Counted from the first letter of the stretch, positions 9,244 through 17,590 are shown. The stretch: DNA of 64,000 nt from Novosphingobium sp. Fuku2-ISO-50 (GCF_001519055.1 NZ_KQ954292.1:1-64000); one strand, 5' to 3'. A program made the numbers and translations. The notes: generated from the letters alone by a model not told the origin.

Positions 9244-9606
9244 AGGAAATCCTTTCGGGTTCAGGGAACTCGAAAGCCTTTCCTCCCGCTCTCACTTTGA
9301 CGTCTAACGACCAGAGCAGGCCATTCATACCCGCTCCAACAACCGTCCAATTTTGTCGGTCACTGCTGATCAGGCTGGTCGAAGCGGCTATCGCTATGCT
9401 TCCCCAACCGTTGCCTTCGACCCAAGCGTGTGCACGTGGTGCTCGTGGTGAACGCCACCGACGCTTCACTTACGCCTCGATTACGCTGCCTACAAAAGGT
9501 ACTAAGCGATTGCTTTCCGCTGCTCGCGCCTTTGTCTGTTGCAGGACGATCGATTCTGTACGCATTAATCCGGGCAGGGTGGCAGTTGACACGTTGGGAG
9601 TGCCTA
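9244..9606. other. 363-bp intergenic region
   Basis: The region separates the helicase gene (leftward) from a small rightward gene. It should hold both promoters, but I see no clear -35/-10 pair. The only recurring word is TCCTCCCGCTCT at about 9284-9295, also found upstream of ardC. A weak upstream extension of the small gene (in-frame GTG at 9430) is possible but lacks family support. Confidence 0.4.
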
Positions 9607-9924
9607 ATGTTCTTTACAGAAGACGAATTGCGGATGGTGGTGGCTTGGGCGGTGTGGCGGACGTCGCGGTCACTCGGGATAATAAGTGATGACGTTGAGT
9701 ACGCGCCTGTCGATGCGGTAGCGATCATCTCCCATTCCAAGGGCCACCGGGAAGCACTGACGGAGTTCGCGGACGCCTACTGTGCCTGGTATCAGTTCCA
9801 CTTGGAGATCTATCGACAGGGCAAGAGCGGAAATCTGTCATCGCAGGAGACCGATGAACTCCGCCAATTGATCGATCGCCGCGATGCGGCTCGGAGGGCG
9901 CTGATCGACATAACTCCCGTTTGA
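9607..9924 (+). CDS. Small hypothetical protein beside the defence cargo
   Basis: This 105-residue protein of unknown function starts MFFTEDELRMVVAW. Its C-terminal half is strongly helical and charged, with SQETDELRQLIDRRDAARRAL as the probable final helix, and an HREALTEFADAYCAWYQFHLEIY segment precedes it. There is no signal peptide. It is transcribed toward the Gabija-like pair, 280 bases upstream of it, but an inverted repeat at 10033-10057 lies between, so it is probably a separate unit. A start at 9430 would add 59 residues of unlikely composition and is not preferred. Confidence 0.5.
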   Translation: MFFTEDELRMVVAWAVWRTSRSLGIISDDVEYAPVDAVAIISHSKGHREALTEFADAYCAWYQFHLEIYRQGKSGNLSSQETDELRQLIDRRDAARRALIDITPV

Positions 9925-10032
9925 CCGATCGCGACCAGAGCACGAACAGCGCTACGCGGGAGGGTCACTTGGGGTAACGTAGCGTAGTTTTTGAAAGGCT
10001 TTGGGCGGGAATATGTTGCCGTTCGACCATGG

Positions 10033-10070
10033 GAGTTCCTTAAACAGAAAGGAACTCATCATGGATTTTT
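10033..10070 (+). terminator. Hairpin followed by T-run upstream of gajA-like gene
   Basis: GAGTTCCTT (10033-10041) pairs perfectly with AAGGAACTC (10049-10057) over a seven-base loop, and five T residues follow at 10066-10070. This fits a weak factor-independent terminator for the small upstream gene. The stem could instead be an operator for the downstream defence genes, since it lies 135-172 bases before their start. Confidence 0.5.
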
Positions 10071-10204
10071 AGACCACTATTCGGGCAGGCGATCCACGGA
10101 TCGACGACAGATATGATTGAATTCAGCAGCACGATCTAGGATTGTCGGCACAAGCGGAGTTACGTCATAGCGGCGTCGTGCGAGCTAAGCACGGAGGGGG
10201 GCAG

Positions 10205-11839
10205 ATGAGGATCGAGAAGGTAAAGATTACCAACTTCAAGTGCTACGAGGACACCTTTACCCTGAAGCTGAATGAAGGCCTGAACGTGATCGTTGGCGCG
10301 AACGAATCGGGCAAGACTACGATCCTCGAGGCGATCCATCTCGCCCTCACAGGGCTTCTGCATGGACGACCGTTGAAGAATGACGTGACGAGCTACCTAT
10401 TTAACCTCGCAGCGCAGGACAAATACGTCAAAAGCCTTGGCACCGCCGCCCCACTGGCGCCTCCTACAATCACCATCGAGTTGTTCTTCTCGGGGGATTC
10501 CCCCGAACTCGCCGCGCTAGAGGGGGACGGAAACTCTGAGAAAGCTAAGTGCTCCGGCGTCGTGTTCCGCATCGCTTTCGATGAAGACAATTACAAGGAT
10601 CCTTATGCAAAACTGCTAGACACCGGCAGCCTGACTTCAATACCGGTCGAATACTACACGACGACGATGCGCTCGTTCGCCCGCGCTGGAATCACCGCGA
10701 GGAACATCCCGATAAAGTCAGCCCTAATAGACTCGTCCAGCGCGCGGCTTCAAAACGGATCGGACCTATACGTCTCCCGCATTATCCGCGACGCGCTCGA
10801 GGAGAAGGAACGCGCGTCCATTTCGCAGGCGCATCGGAAGCTGCGGGAGGCATTCGTGTCCGACGAGAACTTGAAGCTGATTAACGAGCGGATCACCGAT
10901 GCTGCCAAGATCAGCAAAAAGTCAGTTAGCATCTCGGTCGACCTCTCCTCCCAGAACGCCTGGGAGAGCAGCCTGATGACCTACATCGACCTCATACCCT
11001 TTCACTATATCGGCAAGGGTGAGCAGTGCATTATTAAGACGAAGCTGGCGCTTAGCACCAAGAAGAACGCTGAGGCGACGGCGATCCTCCTGGAGGAACC
11101 GGAGAACCACCTGTCGCACACACGGCTTAGCGCCCTAATCAAGGACCTGACAGAGGAGCACGGCACGAAGCAGATCATCATCTCGACCCACAGCAGTTTC
11201 GTTGCGAACAAGCTCGGTCTTGACCATCTCATCGTGATCCGCGCCGGCGCGTTAGCTAGGATGGCCGACATCAAGGCTGGCGACTTTTTCAGGAAACTCG
11301 CCGGCTACGACACACTCCGACTTGTACTCGCGGAGAAGGCAATTCTGGTCGAAGGCGATTCCGACGAACTCGTCGTGCAGCGAGCCTACATGGACGCGAA
11401 CGACGGCCGGCTCCCGATCCAGGATGGCATTGACGTCATCTCTGTCGGCACGGCGTTCCTTCGATTCCTCGAGATTGCCGAGGCGCTGGAGATTCCAACC
11501 GCCGTGGTCACTGACAACGACGGCGACGTTGCGGCTGTCGAAAAAAAGTACTCTGCCTACAAGGGATCAAAGGCGATCCGGATCTGTTTCGACGATGTTG
11601 AGGACGGCGGCGATCTCATGGCGGGCAAGAAACCGTACAACTACAATACCCTCGAGCCGAAACTGCTTAAGTCGAACAGCTTCGCGAAACTGAAGAAGAT
11701 CCTCGATGTCGACCTCGACACCGAGGATAAGCTCCGGCTTCACATGCGGTCGAACAAGACCGAGACCGCGCTCGCCATCTTCAACGCCGACGACAAGATT
11801 ACCTACCCGGATTACATCTTGAAGGCGTTCGCGCCGTGA
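10205..11839 (+). CDS. gajA: OLD-family ATP-dependent nuclease (GajA-like, Gabija)
   Basis: This 544-residue protein has the class 2 OLD architecture. An ABC-type ATPase domain carries Walker A GANESGKTT at 31-39 and Walker B LLEEPENH at about 295-302. A C-terminal TOPRIM nuclease domain follows, with the metal-binding glutamate in LVEGDSDE at about 381-388 and the acidic pair in TDNDGD at about 436-441. In Gabija, GajA is a sequence-specific DNA nickase held inactive by nucleotides and released when phage replication depletes them. The ATG at 10205 follows a strong GGAGGGG ribosome-binding site. The stop overlaps the GTG of the helicase gene by four bases, which supports a two-gene operon. 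Base composition is visibly less GC-rich than the flanking backbone, consistent with separate acquisition. Confidence 0.85.
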   Translation: MRIEKVKITNFKCYEDTFTLKLNEGLNVIVGANESGKTTILEAIHLALTGLLHGRPLKNDVTSYLFNLAAQDKYVKSLGTAAPLAPPTITIELFFSGDSPELAALEGDGNSEKAKCSGVVFRIAFDEDNYKDPYAKLLDTGSLTSIPVEYYTTTMRSFARAGITARNIPIKSALIDSSSARLQNGSDLYVSRIIRDALEEKERASISQAHRKLREAFVSDENLKLINERITDAAKISKKSVSISVDLSSQNAWESSLMTYIDLIPFHYIGKGEQCIIKTKLALSTKKNAEATAILLEEPENHLSHTRLSALIKDLTEEHGTKQIIISTHSSFVANKLGLDHLIVIRAGALARMADIKAGDFFRKLAGYDTLRLVLAEKAILVEGDSDELVVQRAYMDANDGRLPIQDGIDVISVGTAFLRFLEIAEALEIPTAVVTDNDGDVAAVEKKYSAYKGSKAIRICFDDVEDGGDLMAGKKPYNYNTLEPKLLKSNSFAKLKKILDVDLDTEDKLRLHMRSNKTETALAIFNADDKITYPDYILKAFAP

Positions 11840-12984
11840 TCGGCGACAACAGGATCATCATTGCCGCAGCTGGATCCGGCAAGACGACGTACCTCATCGA
11901 GCAAGCGATGAAGGTCACCGACGCACGCGTGCTGATCACGACCTATACCGAATCCAATGAAGCGGAGATCCGTCAGAAGTTCTTCGAGATGGTTGGGCGC
12001 GTGCCCGCCCACGTGACGATCATGACTTGGTTTAGCTTTCTGATCACCCACGGCGTGAAGCCGTTCCAAGGATGCACCTTCAACTTCGATGTAGCGGGGA
12101 TGGTGTTCGCGGTGACCCAGTCCGGTATCAAGACCGTGGTGAACGGACACCCCATCCCATATGCCGAGACCGAGTTTCGAAAGCACTTTTTCGACCGGGT
12201 CGGCCGAGTCTTCTCCGACAAGCTCCCGAAGCTAATGATCCGCTGCAACGATAACAGCGGTGGCTCTGTCATCGACCGCATAGCGCGCATCTTCCCGCAC
12301 GTGTTCGTTGACGAGGTCCAGGATCTTGCGGGATATGACCTCGACATCTTGGCTGCTCTCGCGCGAAGCCCCGCCCGGCTGCTGATTGTGGGCGATCCCC
12401 GGCAAGTAACCTACCTCACGCATCACGAGAAAAAGTACAAGAAGTACTCTGACGGCGGCATTGTGAGGTTCGTGCAGAGCGAACTTCGCAACGTCCCGTT
12501 CGCTATCGACGAAGCGACGCTGGGCCGCTCGCATCGCAACAGTGCGCTAATCTGCACGGCATCGTCGCGACTCTACCCGGAACTCCCGGCGAGCACCGCC
12601 TGCGAATGCGAGAGGTGCCGGTCCGGCGCTCCGGCAAACAGCGGTCTCTTTCTCGTCAAACCTTCGGACTACGCTCATTACATTGCCAGTGTGAAGCCGA
12701 TGCAGCTGCGCGACAAGTCAACTAGCGTTGGTGTCGATCCGAATGCACCGGTGATGAACTTCGGCGAGGCGAAGGGCCGCGGCTTCGATCACGTCATAAT
12801 ATTGCCAACTCAGCCGATGAAGGCGTGGCTAAAGAACCAAAGCAGCAAGCTTGCGTCGCAAAGTAGGGCGCGGTTCTATGTGGCATTGACACGAGGTCGC
12901 CACAGTGTCGCGATCGCAACTGATTGGAACGGCGCACCACTTCCTGACGGCTTCGAAATTTATCAGCGACCAACAACTGATTAA
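11836..12984 (+). CDS. gajB: UvrD/PcrA-like helicase (GajB-like, Gabija)
   Basis: This 382-residue superfamily 1 helicase is coupled to the OLD nuclease by a GTG start inside its stop region. Motifs in order: Walker A AAAGSGKTT at 10-18, Walker B VFVDEVQD at about 156-163, motif III GDPRQVTYLTH near 190, motif IV-like LGRSHRN near 232, and the C-terminal VALTRGRHS near 349-357. An unusual Cys cluster (CECERC) lies near residue 256. Known GajB proteins are about 490-500 residues, so this one is compact, mainly lacking the inserted 1B/2B-type subdomains. GajB is thought to sense DNA termini and stimulate GajA. No other helicase-associated domain is visible. Confidence 0.82.
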   Translation: MIGDNRIIIAAAGSGKTTYLIEQAMKVTDARVLITTYTESNEAEIRQKFFEMVGRVPAHVTIMTWFSFLITHGVKPFQGCTFNFDVAGMVFAVTQSGIKTVVNGHPIPYAETEFRKHFFDRVGRVFSDKLPKLMIRCNDNSGGSVIDRIARIFPHVFVDEVQDLAGYDLDILAALARSPARLLIVGDPRQVTYLTHHEKKYKKYSDGGIVRFVQSELRNVPFAIDEATLGRSHRNSALICTASSRLYPELPASTACECERCRSGAPANSGLFLVKPSDYAHYIASVKPMQLRDKSTSVGVDPNAPVMNFGEAKGRGFDHVIILPTQPMKAWLKNQSSKLASQSRARFYVALTRGRHSVAIATDWNGAPLPDGFEIYQRPTTD

Positions 12985-13102
12985 TATCAAAGGCTTCGGT
13001 CGCCGATAGGACAGCTGCGGCCTGTGCAGCGAGGTCCGCAGCGTCGTTGCACCCAACTGATCGGCAAGGCTCGTGGTAGGAAACGGACCCACACCCCGCC
13101 TT

Positions 13103-14668
13103 TTAGTCCTGTTCGAGAAGTGACAAGTCCGGGTCACTATTTGGGGCGGGCGTCATTTCGTCCCGCACGAAATGCTTGTCGAAGGCGGTGAGCAAGCCCT
13201 TGTCCCGGGTTCCCTTGATAGCCTTTCGCACCTCGGGTCCTAGCTTCAGATCAATGGTGTAACGGGTCGGCCTGATTGCCGCTTTGGCTCGCTCGAACTT
13301 GGCAAGGGATTCATCGCTGAGCGCGGCTGTAGCCCAAAACTCGAAATGCAGGGCCAGCTTCGCGAAATCGGGATGGCGGCGCAGCGCGGCGTAACAAGTC
13401 GGCACGTTATGCTCGAGCCAGCGGTCGAACTCTGCCTCCGGGACCGTTGCCCAAGGGCTGTATCCCTTGCATTCGATCAGCGTAACCAGCTTGTTCCGGT
13501 TGACGGCGACGACATCTGCCTCGGCCTTGGCATCCGGCTGCCCCTCCTTCGACGGAGCCTGGAAGTTCTGATTGAGACGTATATCGGAAGCGATCGTCAG
13601 GCGTGCAATTTCGCCGGAAATGAATTCGAACAGAGTTCCGCGCAACTGGTTTGTAGCGCCGTCAATTTTGCTGAGCTTGCTAAACAGGATCTCGAAGCGG
13701 GCGGGATCGATGGCGGAATGCGCGGCACGGTGTAACACGCTGGTCAGCTCGGAAAGCGCCTCGGCGATCTCCTCGCCAAACAGCGACTTGGGGGTCGCAG
13801 GTATGACGCCGTAGCTTTTAAGCAACCTAAACGCGCCGGGCGTGAAACGCTCGGCGAGCAGGATCTGCATGCACGGCCCCACCTTGCGAAGCGCCCGCAG
13901 CATTGTGCATTTGCGAATAAACGGCGCGACACCCGTTTCGGTCATCTCTTCGCCGTGATAGATGTCGCAAGCAACGAACCCGGGCGTGAGCGTGCCGTCC
14001 GCCTTGGTGCGCATCATATGTCCGAGATAGCACGGAGCGCTGAGATCCCACGTGAATGTTCCGACTCGAGGAAGCTCCTTGTCGGTACGCAGGGCGACTT
14101 TCTCGTAGCTCGCGATACCTAGATTGCGCAGCCAGTCCTTGACTGCTGCGAGCATGATCCCCTCTGTGATGAGCCGGGCACGCATCAGTTCAGGTTCGGG
14201 TCGGTACTCGCCGTCGCGCTGTATCAGCGCAACGCAGTCGCCGATCCCCGGCACCGGTTCGATACGCACGAGATTGGCGTTCCTGAGCCGGACCAGAATA
14301 GTCTCGGGCGACAGTTGTCGCTGCTGGCGTACCGGTGAGCCGCACACGATCGAGAACTGTCTTTCAGAGATTATGCCCCCCCGCTGCCGCAATGCGGCGA
14401 TCGCGAAGCCGTAGGCGGAATTGGTGACGATCAGCGCGTCGGCAAGGTTGTTCCAGTATTCATAGGAGGCAAACTGGTGGTTGAGGTAGATCAAGCTCGC
14501 CTTGTGAGGAAAGACAAGTCCTTGGAGCCGCTTCACGTCCTGCCCGCCACGCGAGATGCGCTTCCGGGCTGCCACCGGGCTCATCCCCTTCTCGCAAACC
14601 AGATAACGGGCAATGTCGCTCGAAAGCGCAGGGCCGTTGATTTCGAGAAATTCGATTATGGGGTCCAT
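13103..14668 (-). CDS. Unassigned wHTH plus PD-(D/E)XK-type nuclease, candidate defence protein
   Basis: I do not recognise the family of this 521-residue protein. The first 45 residues look like a winged helix (IIEFLEINGPALSSDIARYL, then a basic ARKRISRGG). A long middle region follows, with no motif I can name. Near the C-terminus DVVAVNRNKLVTLIECKG places D385, E399 and K401 in the spacing of a PD-(D/E)XK nuclease core (D...E-x-K). The ATG at 14668 has AGGTGA upstream. The gene converges with the Gabija-like operon, 118 bases between stops, and lies inside the same less GC-rich cargo. A restriction-like or DNA-end-processing role is inference from the nuclease core and location. It could be a stand-alone defence gene or a regulator of the pair. 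Confidence 0.7.
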   Translation of the reverse strand: MDPIIEFLEINGPALSSDIARYLVCEKGMSPVAARKRISRGGQDVKRLQGLVFPHKASLIYLNHQFASYEYWNNLADALIVTNSAYGFAIAALRQRGGIISERQFSIVCGSPVRQQRQLSPETILVRLRNANLVRIEPVPGIGDCVALIQRDGEYRPEPELMRARLITEGIMLAAVKDWLRNLGIASYEKVALRTDKELPRVGTFTWDLSAPCYLGHMMRTKADGTLTPGFVACDIYHGEEMTETGVAPFIRKCTMLRALRKVGPCMQILLAERFTPGAFRLLKSYGVIPATPKSLFGEEIAEALSELTSVLHRAAHSAIDPARFEILFSKLSKIDGATNQLRGTLFEFISGEIARLTIASDIRLNQNFQAPSKEGQPDAKAEADVVAVNRNKLVTLIECKGYSPWATVPEAEFDRWLEHNVPTCYAALRRHPDFAKLALHFEFWATAALSDESLAKFERAKAAIRPTRYTIDLKLGPEVRKAIKGTRDKGLLTAFDKHFVRDEMTPAPNSDPDLSLLEQD

Positions 14669-15112
14669 CGAAATCACCTGTTGGCAGCCTGTCACACAGC
14701 GCTATTAATAACTTACGTATATGGATGTGTCCTCTTTTTTCGACAATCCGATTTTGCATTTGATTCAAAAAGGAAAAATCTCGGAAATTGACCTGATCGG
14801 AACCTTGCGCGTCACAATGTGAGATCGTGATCCGTCACACGGTGCGCATTTTTTGCGGTCAGCCTGTACCGCGACACCCTGCCGCCCTGGCGCAATTCAA
14901 TGTACCTCTGGTGTTGCACAGGGCTGGTATCATTCGGGAGCTTCTTTATCCGTCGGCGGCTCAACTCGTCTTGCCGCGAGAAGCTGTCAGTCCGCATCCG
15001 CCCGCGTTGATCGCTTCAGGGTCTAAGGTAACCGAACACGCGAATGCCCAATCTTAAAAGAAGCGGACATTCGACGAGCAGGACAGGCATTACAGCTTTG
15101 TCCCAATCATGA
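14669..15112. other. 444-bp region between the nuclease gene and the partition genes
   Basis: The left 110 bases are clearly AT-rich (TTAATAACTTACGTATAT at about 14703-14720 and a poly-T/poly-A stretch around 14735-14780), so they are the probable promoter of the leftward nuclease gene. The right part holds overlapping short frames on both strands, of which only the leftward 61-codon one is listed, with low confidence. Confidence 0.45.
14812..14997 (-). CDS. Possible 61-residue basic protein
   Basis: The frame encodes a small basic protein whose C-terminal half (HQRYIELRQGGRVSRYRLT, then AKNAHRVTDHDLTL) reads like a short structured peptide rather than random sequence. It follows the RHH gene on the same strand, 115 bases downstream. 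There is no strong ribosome-binding site and I recognise no family. A 76-codon frame on the opposite strand (14827-15057) is an alternative, so neither may be real. Confidence 0.25.
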   Translation of the reverse strand: MRTDSFSRQDELSRRRIKKLPNDTSPVQHQRYIELRQGGRVSRYRLTAKNAHRVTDHDLTL

Positions 15113-15403
15113 TCATTCCCCCACCGGACTTTGTCCATATTTACGGAGGACATCATCAAATGCCTCGGCCATCAGTTCCTGAAGGCTAAGGCCGTGTTTG
15201 CGGGCGCAAACATGCATCGCCAGCGACATTTCCAGCGAGAAGTAGCCTGCGATGGCCTTGCGACCGGCCCGACTGTTCGATCGGGGCGGCGCGCTAATAG
15301 ACACTGTTGTTGCGACCGCCCCTTCATTGTCGGGCGCGGCAGGCTTGTGTTGCGGTTTGGGGCTGGCCTTGGGCTTGTCGGCAAGATTGGCAAAGCGGCT
15401 CAT
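15113..15403 (-). CDS. Ribbon-helix-helix plasmid partition partner (ParB-like small protein)
   Basis: This 96-residue protein has a basic, Pro/Ala-rich and probably disordered N-terminal 45 residues. A C-terminal ribbon-helix-helix-like domain follows (KAIAGYFSLEMSLAMHVCAR, KHGLSLQELMAEAFDDVLRKYG). It starts four bases after parA on the same strand, which matches plasmid partition loci where a small RHH centromere-binding protein is encoded immediately downstream of the ParA ATPase. The N-terminal tail would then stimulate ParA. The repeated TGTGGAC words at 15419-15466 and 16077-16124 are the likely binding sites. Function is inferred from domain and position. Confidence 0.7.
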   Translation of the reverse strand: MSRFANLADKPKASPKPQHKPAAPDNEGAVATTVSISAPPRSNSRAGRKAIAGYFSLEMSLAMHVCARKHGLSLQELMAEAFDDVLRKYGQSPVGE

Positions 15404-15407
15404 CTGC

Positions 15408-16055
15408 TCACGCCCCCTCTTGTGGACTTGTGGACATGTTCACTTGTGAGATGGTCCACTCGTGAAGCGCGGCAATCTCGGCGGCAGCCTTGCCCGCAGG
15501 CTCGAACTCGATCACCGAGGCACCCGCTGCACTGGCATGGCGATAGATGGCACGGTCGGGCAGGATGTTCGGGCAAGCATCGATCCCGAAGCTTTGGACC
15601 AATTCGATGGCCTCCTCGTACATACGCGGCGCGTGAGGCGGGCCAGCGGTGAAGACCACTAAGGCGGGTTTGTCGAACAGGTTTACCAGACTGACCGTAG
15701 TCTTGATTGCTGCGAGATCAAAGGCGCTTGGGCGGCAGGGGATCAGCACCAGATCAGCAGCCTCGACCGCCCTGCTGGCAGCACTATCGGCGTGGGGCGG
15801 CGTATCGATGACGATGAAGGTTGCGCCTTGGCCCTTAGCGGCATCGACCTTTGCCTGAATACGCGGCGGAGCGCTGTCGATCACCTCCGGCGCCTTGTCC
15901 GCGCGCCATGCGCCCCATTGGCTCGCTGTGGCCTGAGGGTCGGTGTCGATGATGAGCGCGACGGCGCCCGTGGCTTCGGCGGCGGCGGCAAGGTTGACCG
16001 ACAGGGTGGTTTTGCCGGAGCCGCCCTTCTGACTGACGATGGCGATTATAGTCAT
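15408..16055 (-). CDS. parA: ParA-family partition ATPase
   Basis: This 215-residue protein is a short, HTH-less (type Ib) ParA. It has the deviant Walker A QKGGSGKTT at about 9-17, an IIDTDPQ motif near 35-41, and VIDTPPHADSAASRAVEAAD as Walker B and switch. ParA drives segregation of low-copy replicons by ATP-dependent movement on nucleoid DNA. It lies between the RepC-like initiator gene, 82 bases upstream, and the RHH gene, four bases downstream, all leftward: a compact replication and partition cassette. The ATG at 16055 follows a GGAAA-type ribosome-binding site. Being part of an integrated element, the cassette may act after excision, as in ICEs that replicate transiently. Confidence 0.9.
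   Translation of the reverse strand: MTIIAIVSQKGGSGKTTLSVNLAAAAEATGAVALIIDTDPQATASQWGAWRADKAPEVIDSAPPRIQAKVDAAKGQGATFIVIDTPPHADSAASRAVEAADLVLIPCRPSAFDLAAIKTTVSLVNLFDKPALVVFTAGPPHAPRMYEEAIELVQSFGIDACPNILPDRAIYRHASAAGASVIEFEPAGKAAAEIAALHEWTISQVNMSTSPQEGA
15419..15466. repeat. Candidate centromere repeats at the parA 3' end
   Basis: This stretch inside the last codons of parA contains two TTGTGGAC words (about 15419-15426 and 15428-15435), then CTTGTGAG and a diverged GTCCACTCGTGA. The same vocabulary recurs upstream of parA at 16077-16124. Repetition on both sides of parA suggests binding sites for the RHH protein. Confidence 0.5.
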
Positions 16056-16076
16056 GGTGATTTCCTTACCCGTTCA

Positions 16077-16124
16077 CATGTGGACGTGTGGGCTTGTGAG
16101 AGTGCGGACCTTTGGACGCGTGAG
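16077..16124. repeat. Two ~22-bp direct repeats between repC and parA (candidate parS/iterons)
   Basis: Two imperfect direct copies (about 16079-16100 and 16103-16124) share the pattern TG-GGAC-T-TGG-C--GTGAG. They occupy almost all of the 82-base gap between the RepC-like gene stop and the parA start. This is the expected place for a partition centromere that doubles as the parA operator; an initiator-binding iteron role is also possible. Confidence 0.55.
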
Positions 16125-16137
16125 ATGCTGAACAGGT

Positions 16138-17331
16138 TCAACTATCCGATGCGACGCGGCGCTCCATGCTGACCACCAGCCTCGCGGCGAGATTGGCCAA
16201 AGGCCCAGCCTGGGGCTCGACTGCCTCCACAAGTAAAGTGGCCTCTGGCGGCACATGTTGGACATTGCGCTCCGTTGCCCGGAAAAGCCCCGCAAGGTTC
16301 ACTCCTGCCGAGCCTGCCCGCCGCACCATGCCCGCCAGACAGCGTGCCGGTGATGCCACCCGGTAGCGATGGCCAACCGGCAATTCGGCATTCCGGTCGA
16401 TCAGTAACACGCTGAGCGCTGCCCGTTCCCGCCCGAACTGCTGGCAAGCCCGGCCCCAGGTGTTCTGGGTAATCCCAAGCCGCCCGCAACTGCGCCACGA
16501 CGCCTCGACAAGGTTGGGCCAGGTCGGCCCGCCCAGCGACTCGACGATGCCGCGATAGCTCTCGGTGGCCACGACCAGCGCGGTCGCGGGCCGGATGCGC
16601 TCAAGCGGATCGCTGGGCCGCGCGGTACGCCTTCGTGATGAGTTTTTGTCTTGTATATTGCGTGCGCAGTTTTCTTCCGGCGCGTCGGAAGTTTTTAGCG
16701 CACGGGGCTCTGGTTCAGTTGGACATTCGATAGCAGCAAGCATGGCGGACAATGCCTCGCGGATGGCAATCAGGCGGTCGATGCTGGTGATCCGTGCCGT
16801 GCGACCATCGGGCAGGATGGTCTCGGCCCGCTCGCGCAGACCCTCGTCACCCGCCTCACGAATGCGCTGGCCCAACTGACGGATTTCAGCGCGGCATTGC
16901 TGGATGGCTCGGGCCTGCAATTCCAATGCCTCCGCCTTGGCCTGCATCTCGACAAAGCGCTCGACCAGTGGGGCCAGATTGATGCCTGCTGCCCAGACCA
17001 CGATCCCGTCTTGCCGATCACCAGCGCGCTCACCGTTTATCCCGGCGTTGCGGATGATGAAGCCAGCCTGCTCCAACTCGCGCTCAGCTGAATTGATCGA
17101 GCGCGGGGTCAGTCCTAGCTGCTCGGCAAAGCGGCGGGCCTGCGTCCAGACCGCGCAGATGCGGCCTGACAGGTAATCCCCGTCCATGGTCTTGAGGACG
17201 TAGTGCCGCACCAGCGCCACGGCGGTGGAGGACAGGCCAAAGCCCGGTCGTGCCACCTGCTCGAACAGACGCAGCAGATCGAAGCGCCCCACGCCCGCTG
17301 GTAGCCCCCTATGGGCAAGGGTGGTGCTCAT
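16138..17331 (-). CDS. repC: RepC-like replication initiator
   Basis: This 397-residue protein resembles RepC initiators of alphaproteobacterial repABC-type replicons. The N-terminal third has a DNA-binding region (LVRHYVLKTMDGDYL, then QLGLTPRSINSAERELEQAGFIIRNAG, a winged-helix pattern). It continues into the characteristic NLAPLVERFVEMQAKAEALE helix. A low-complexity Arg/Ser/Pro linker near 240-255 separates it from a C-terminal domain of about 140 residues. RepC binds the origin, which in this family often lies within the gene itself. ATG at 17331 is preferred to GTG at 17349. It is the last gene before the attachment-site remnant and is transcribed away from it. Confidence 0.8.
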   Translation of the reverse strand: MSTTLAHRGLPAGVGRFDLLRLFEQVARPGFGLSSTAVALVRHYVLKTMDGDYLSGRICAVWTQARRFAEQLGLTPRSINSAERELEQAGFIIRNAGINGERAGDRQDGIVVWAAGINLAPLVERFVEMQAKAEALELQARAIQQCRAEIRQLGQRIREAGDEGLRERAETILPDGRTARITSIDRLIAIREALSAMLAAIECPTEPEPRALKTSDAPEENCARNIQDKNSSRRRTARPSDPLERIRPATALVVATESYRGIVESLGGPTWPNLVEASWRSCGRLGITQNTWGRACQQFGRERAALSVLLIDRNAELPVGHRYRVASPARCLAGMVRRAGSAGVNLAGLFRATERNVQHVPPEATLLVEAVEPQAGPLANLAARLVVSMERRVASDS

Positions 17332-17553
17332 GGCGCCCCTCCTCACCAATGATGCTTGTCACGCAGTCTTGAGAGCGATAAGATTCCGCTATAGCCGCAC
17401 AGCTATTCCAACAACCGCTGCGAAGGGTTGCCGCCCTTCCAGCGGTTTTTCGTTTGTCAGGCGAGGCCCCCTTGCCGGGGTCATGTTTGGACAAGACGCG
17501 AGGCGCGATTTGTGCTAAACAATACCCACCAAAGGCTTTTGCGTACGCAGGCA

Positions 17554-17590
17554 GAGCGTACATCAGAAGCTCTCGTACAAAGCTCGTACA
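17554..17590. repeat. CGTACA repeats next to the attachment site
   Basis: GAGCGTACA (17554-17562), CTCGTACAA (17572-17580) and CTCGTACA (17583-17590) recur within 37 bases, about 60 bases inside the element end. Spaced short repeats in this position are typical of integrase arm-type or excisionase binding sites; that role is inferred from location only. Confidence 0.4.
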
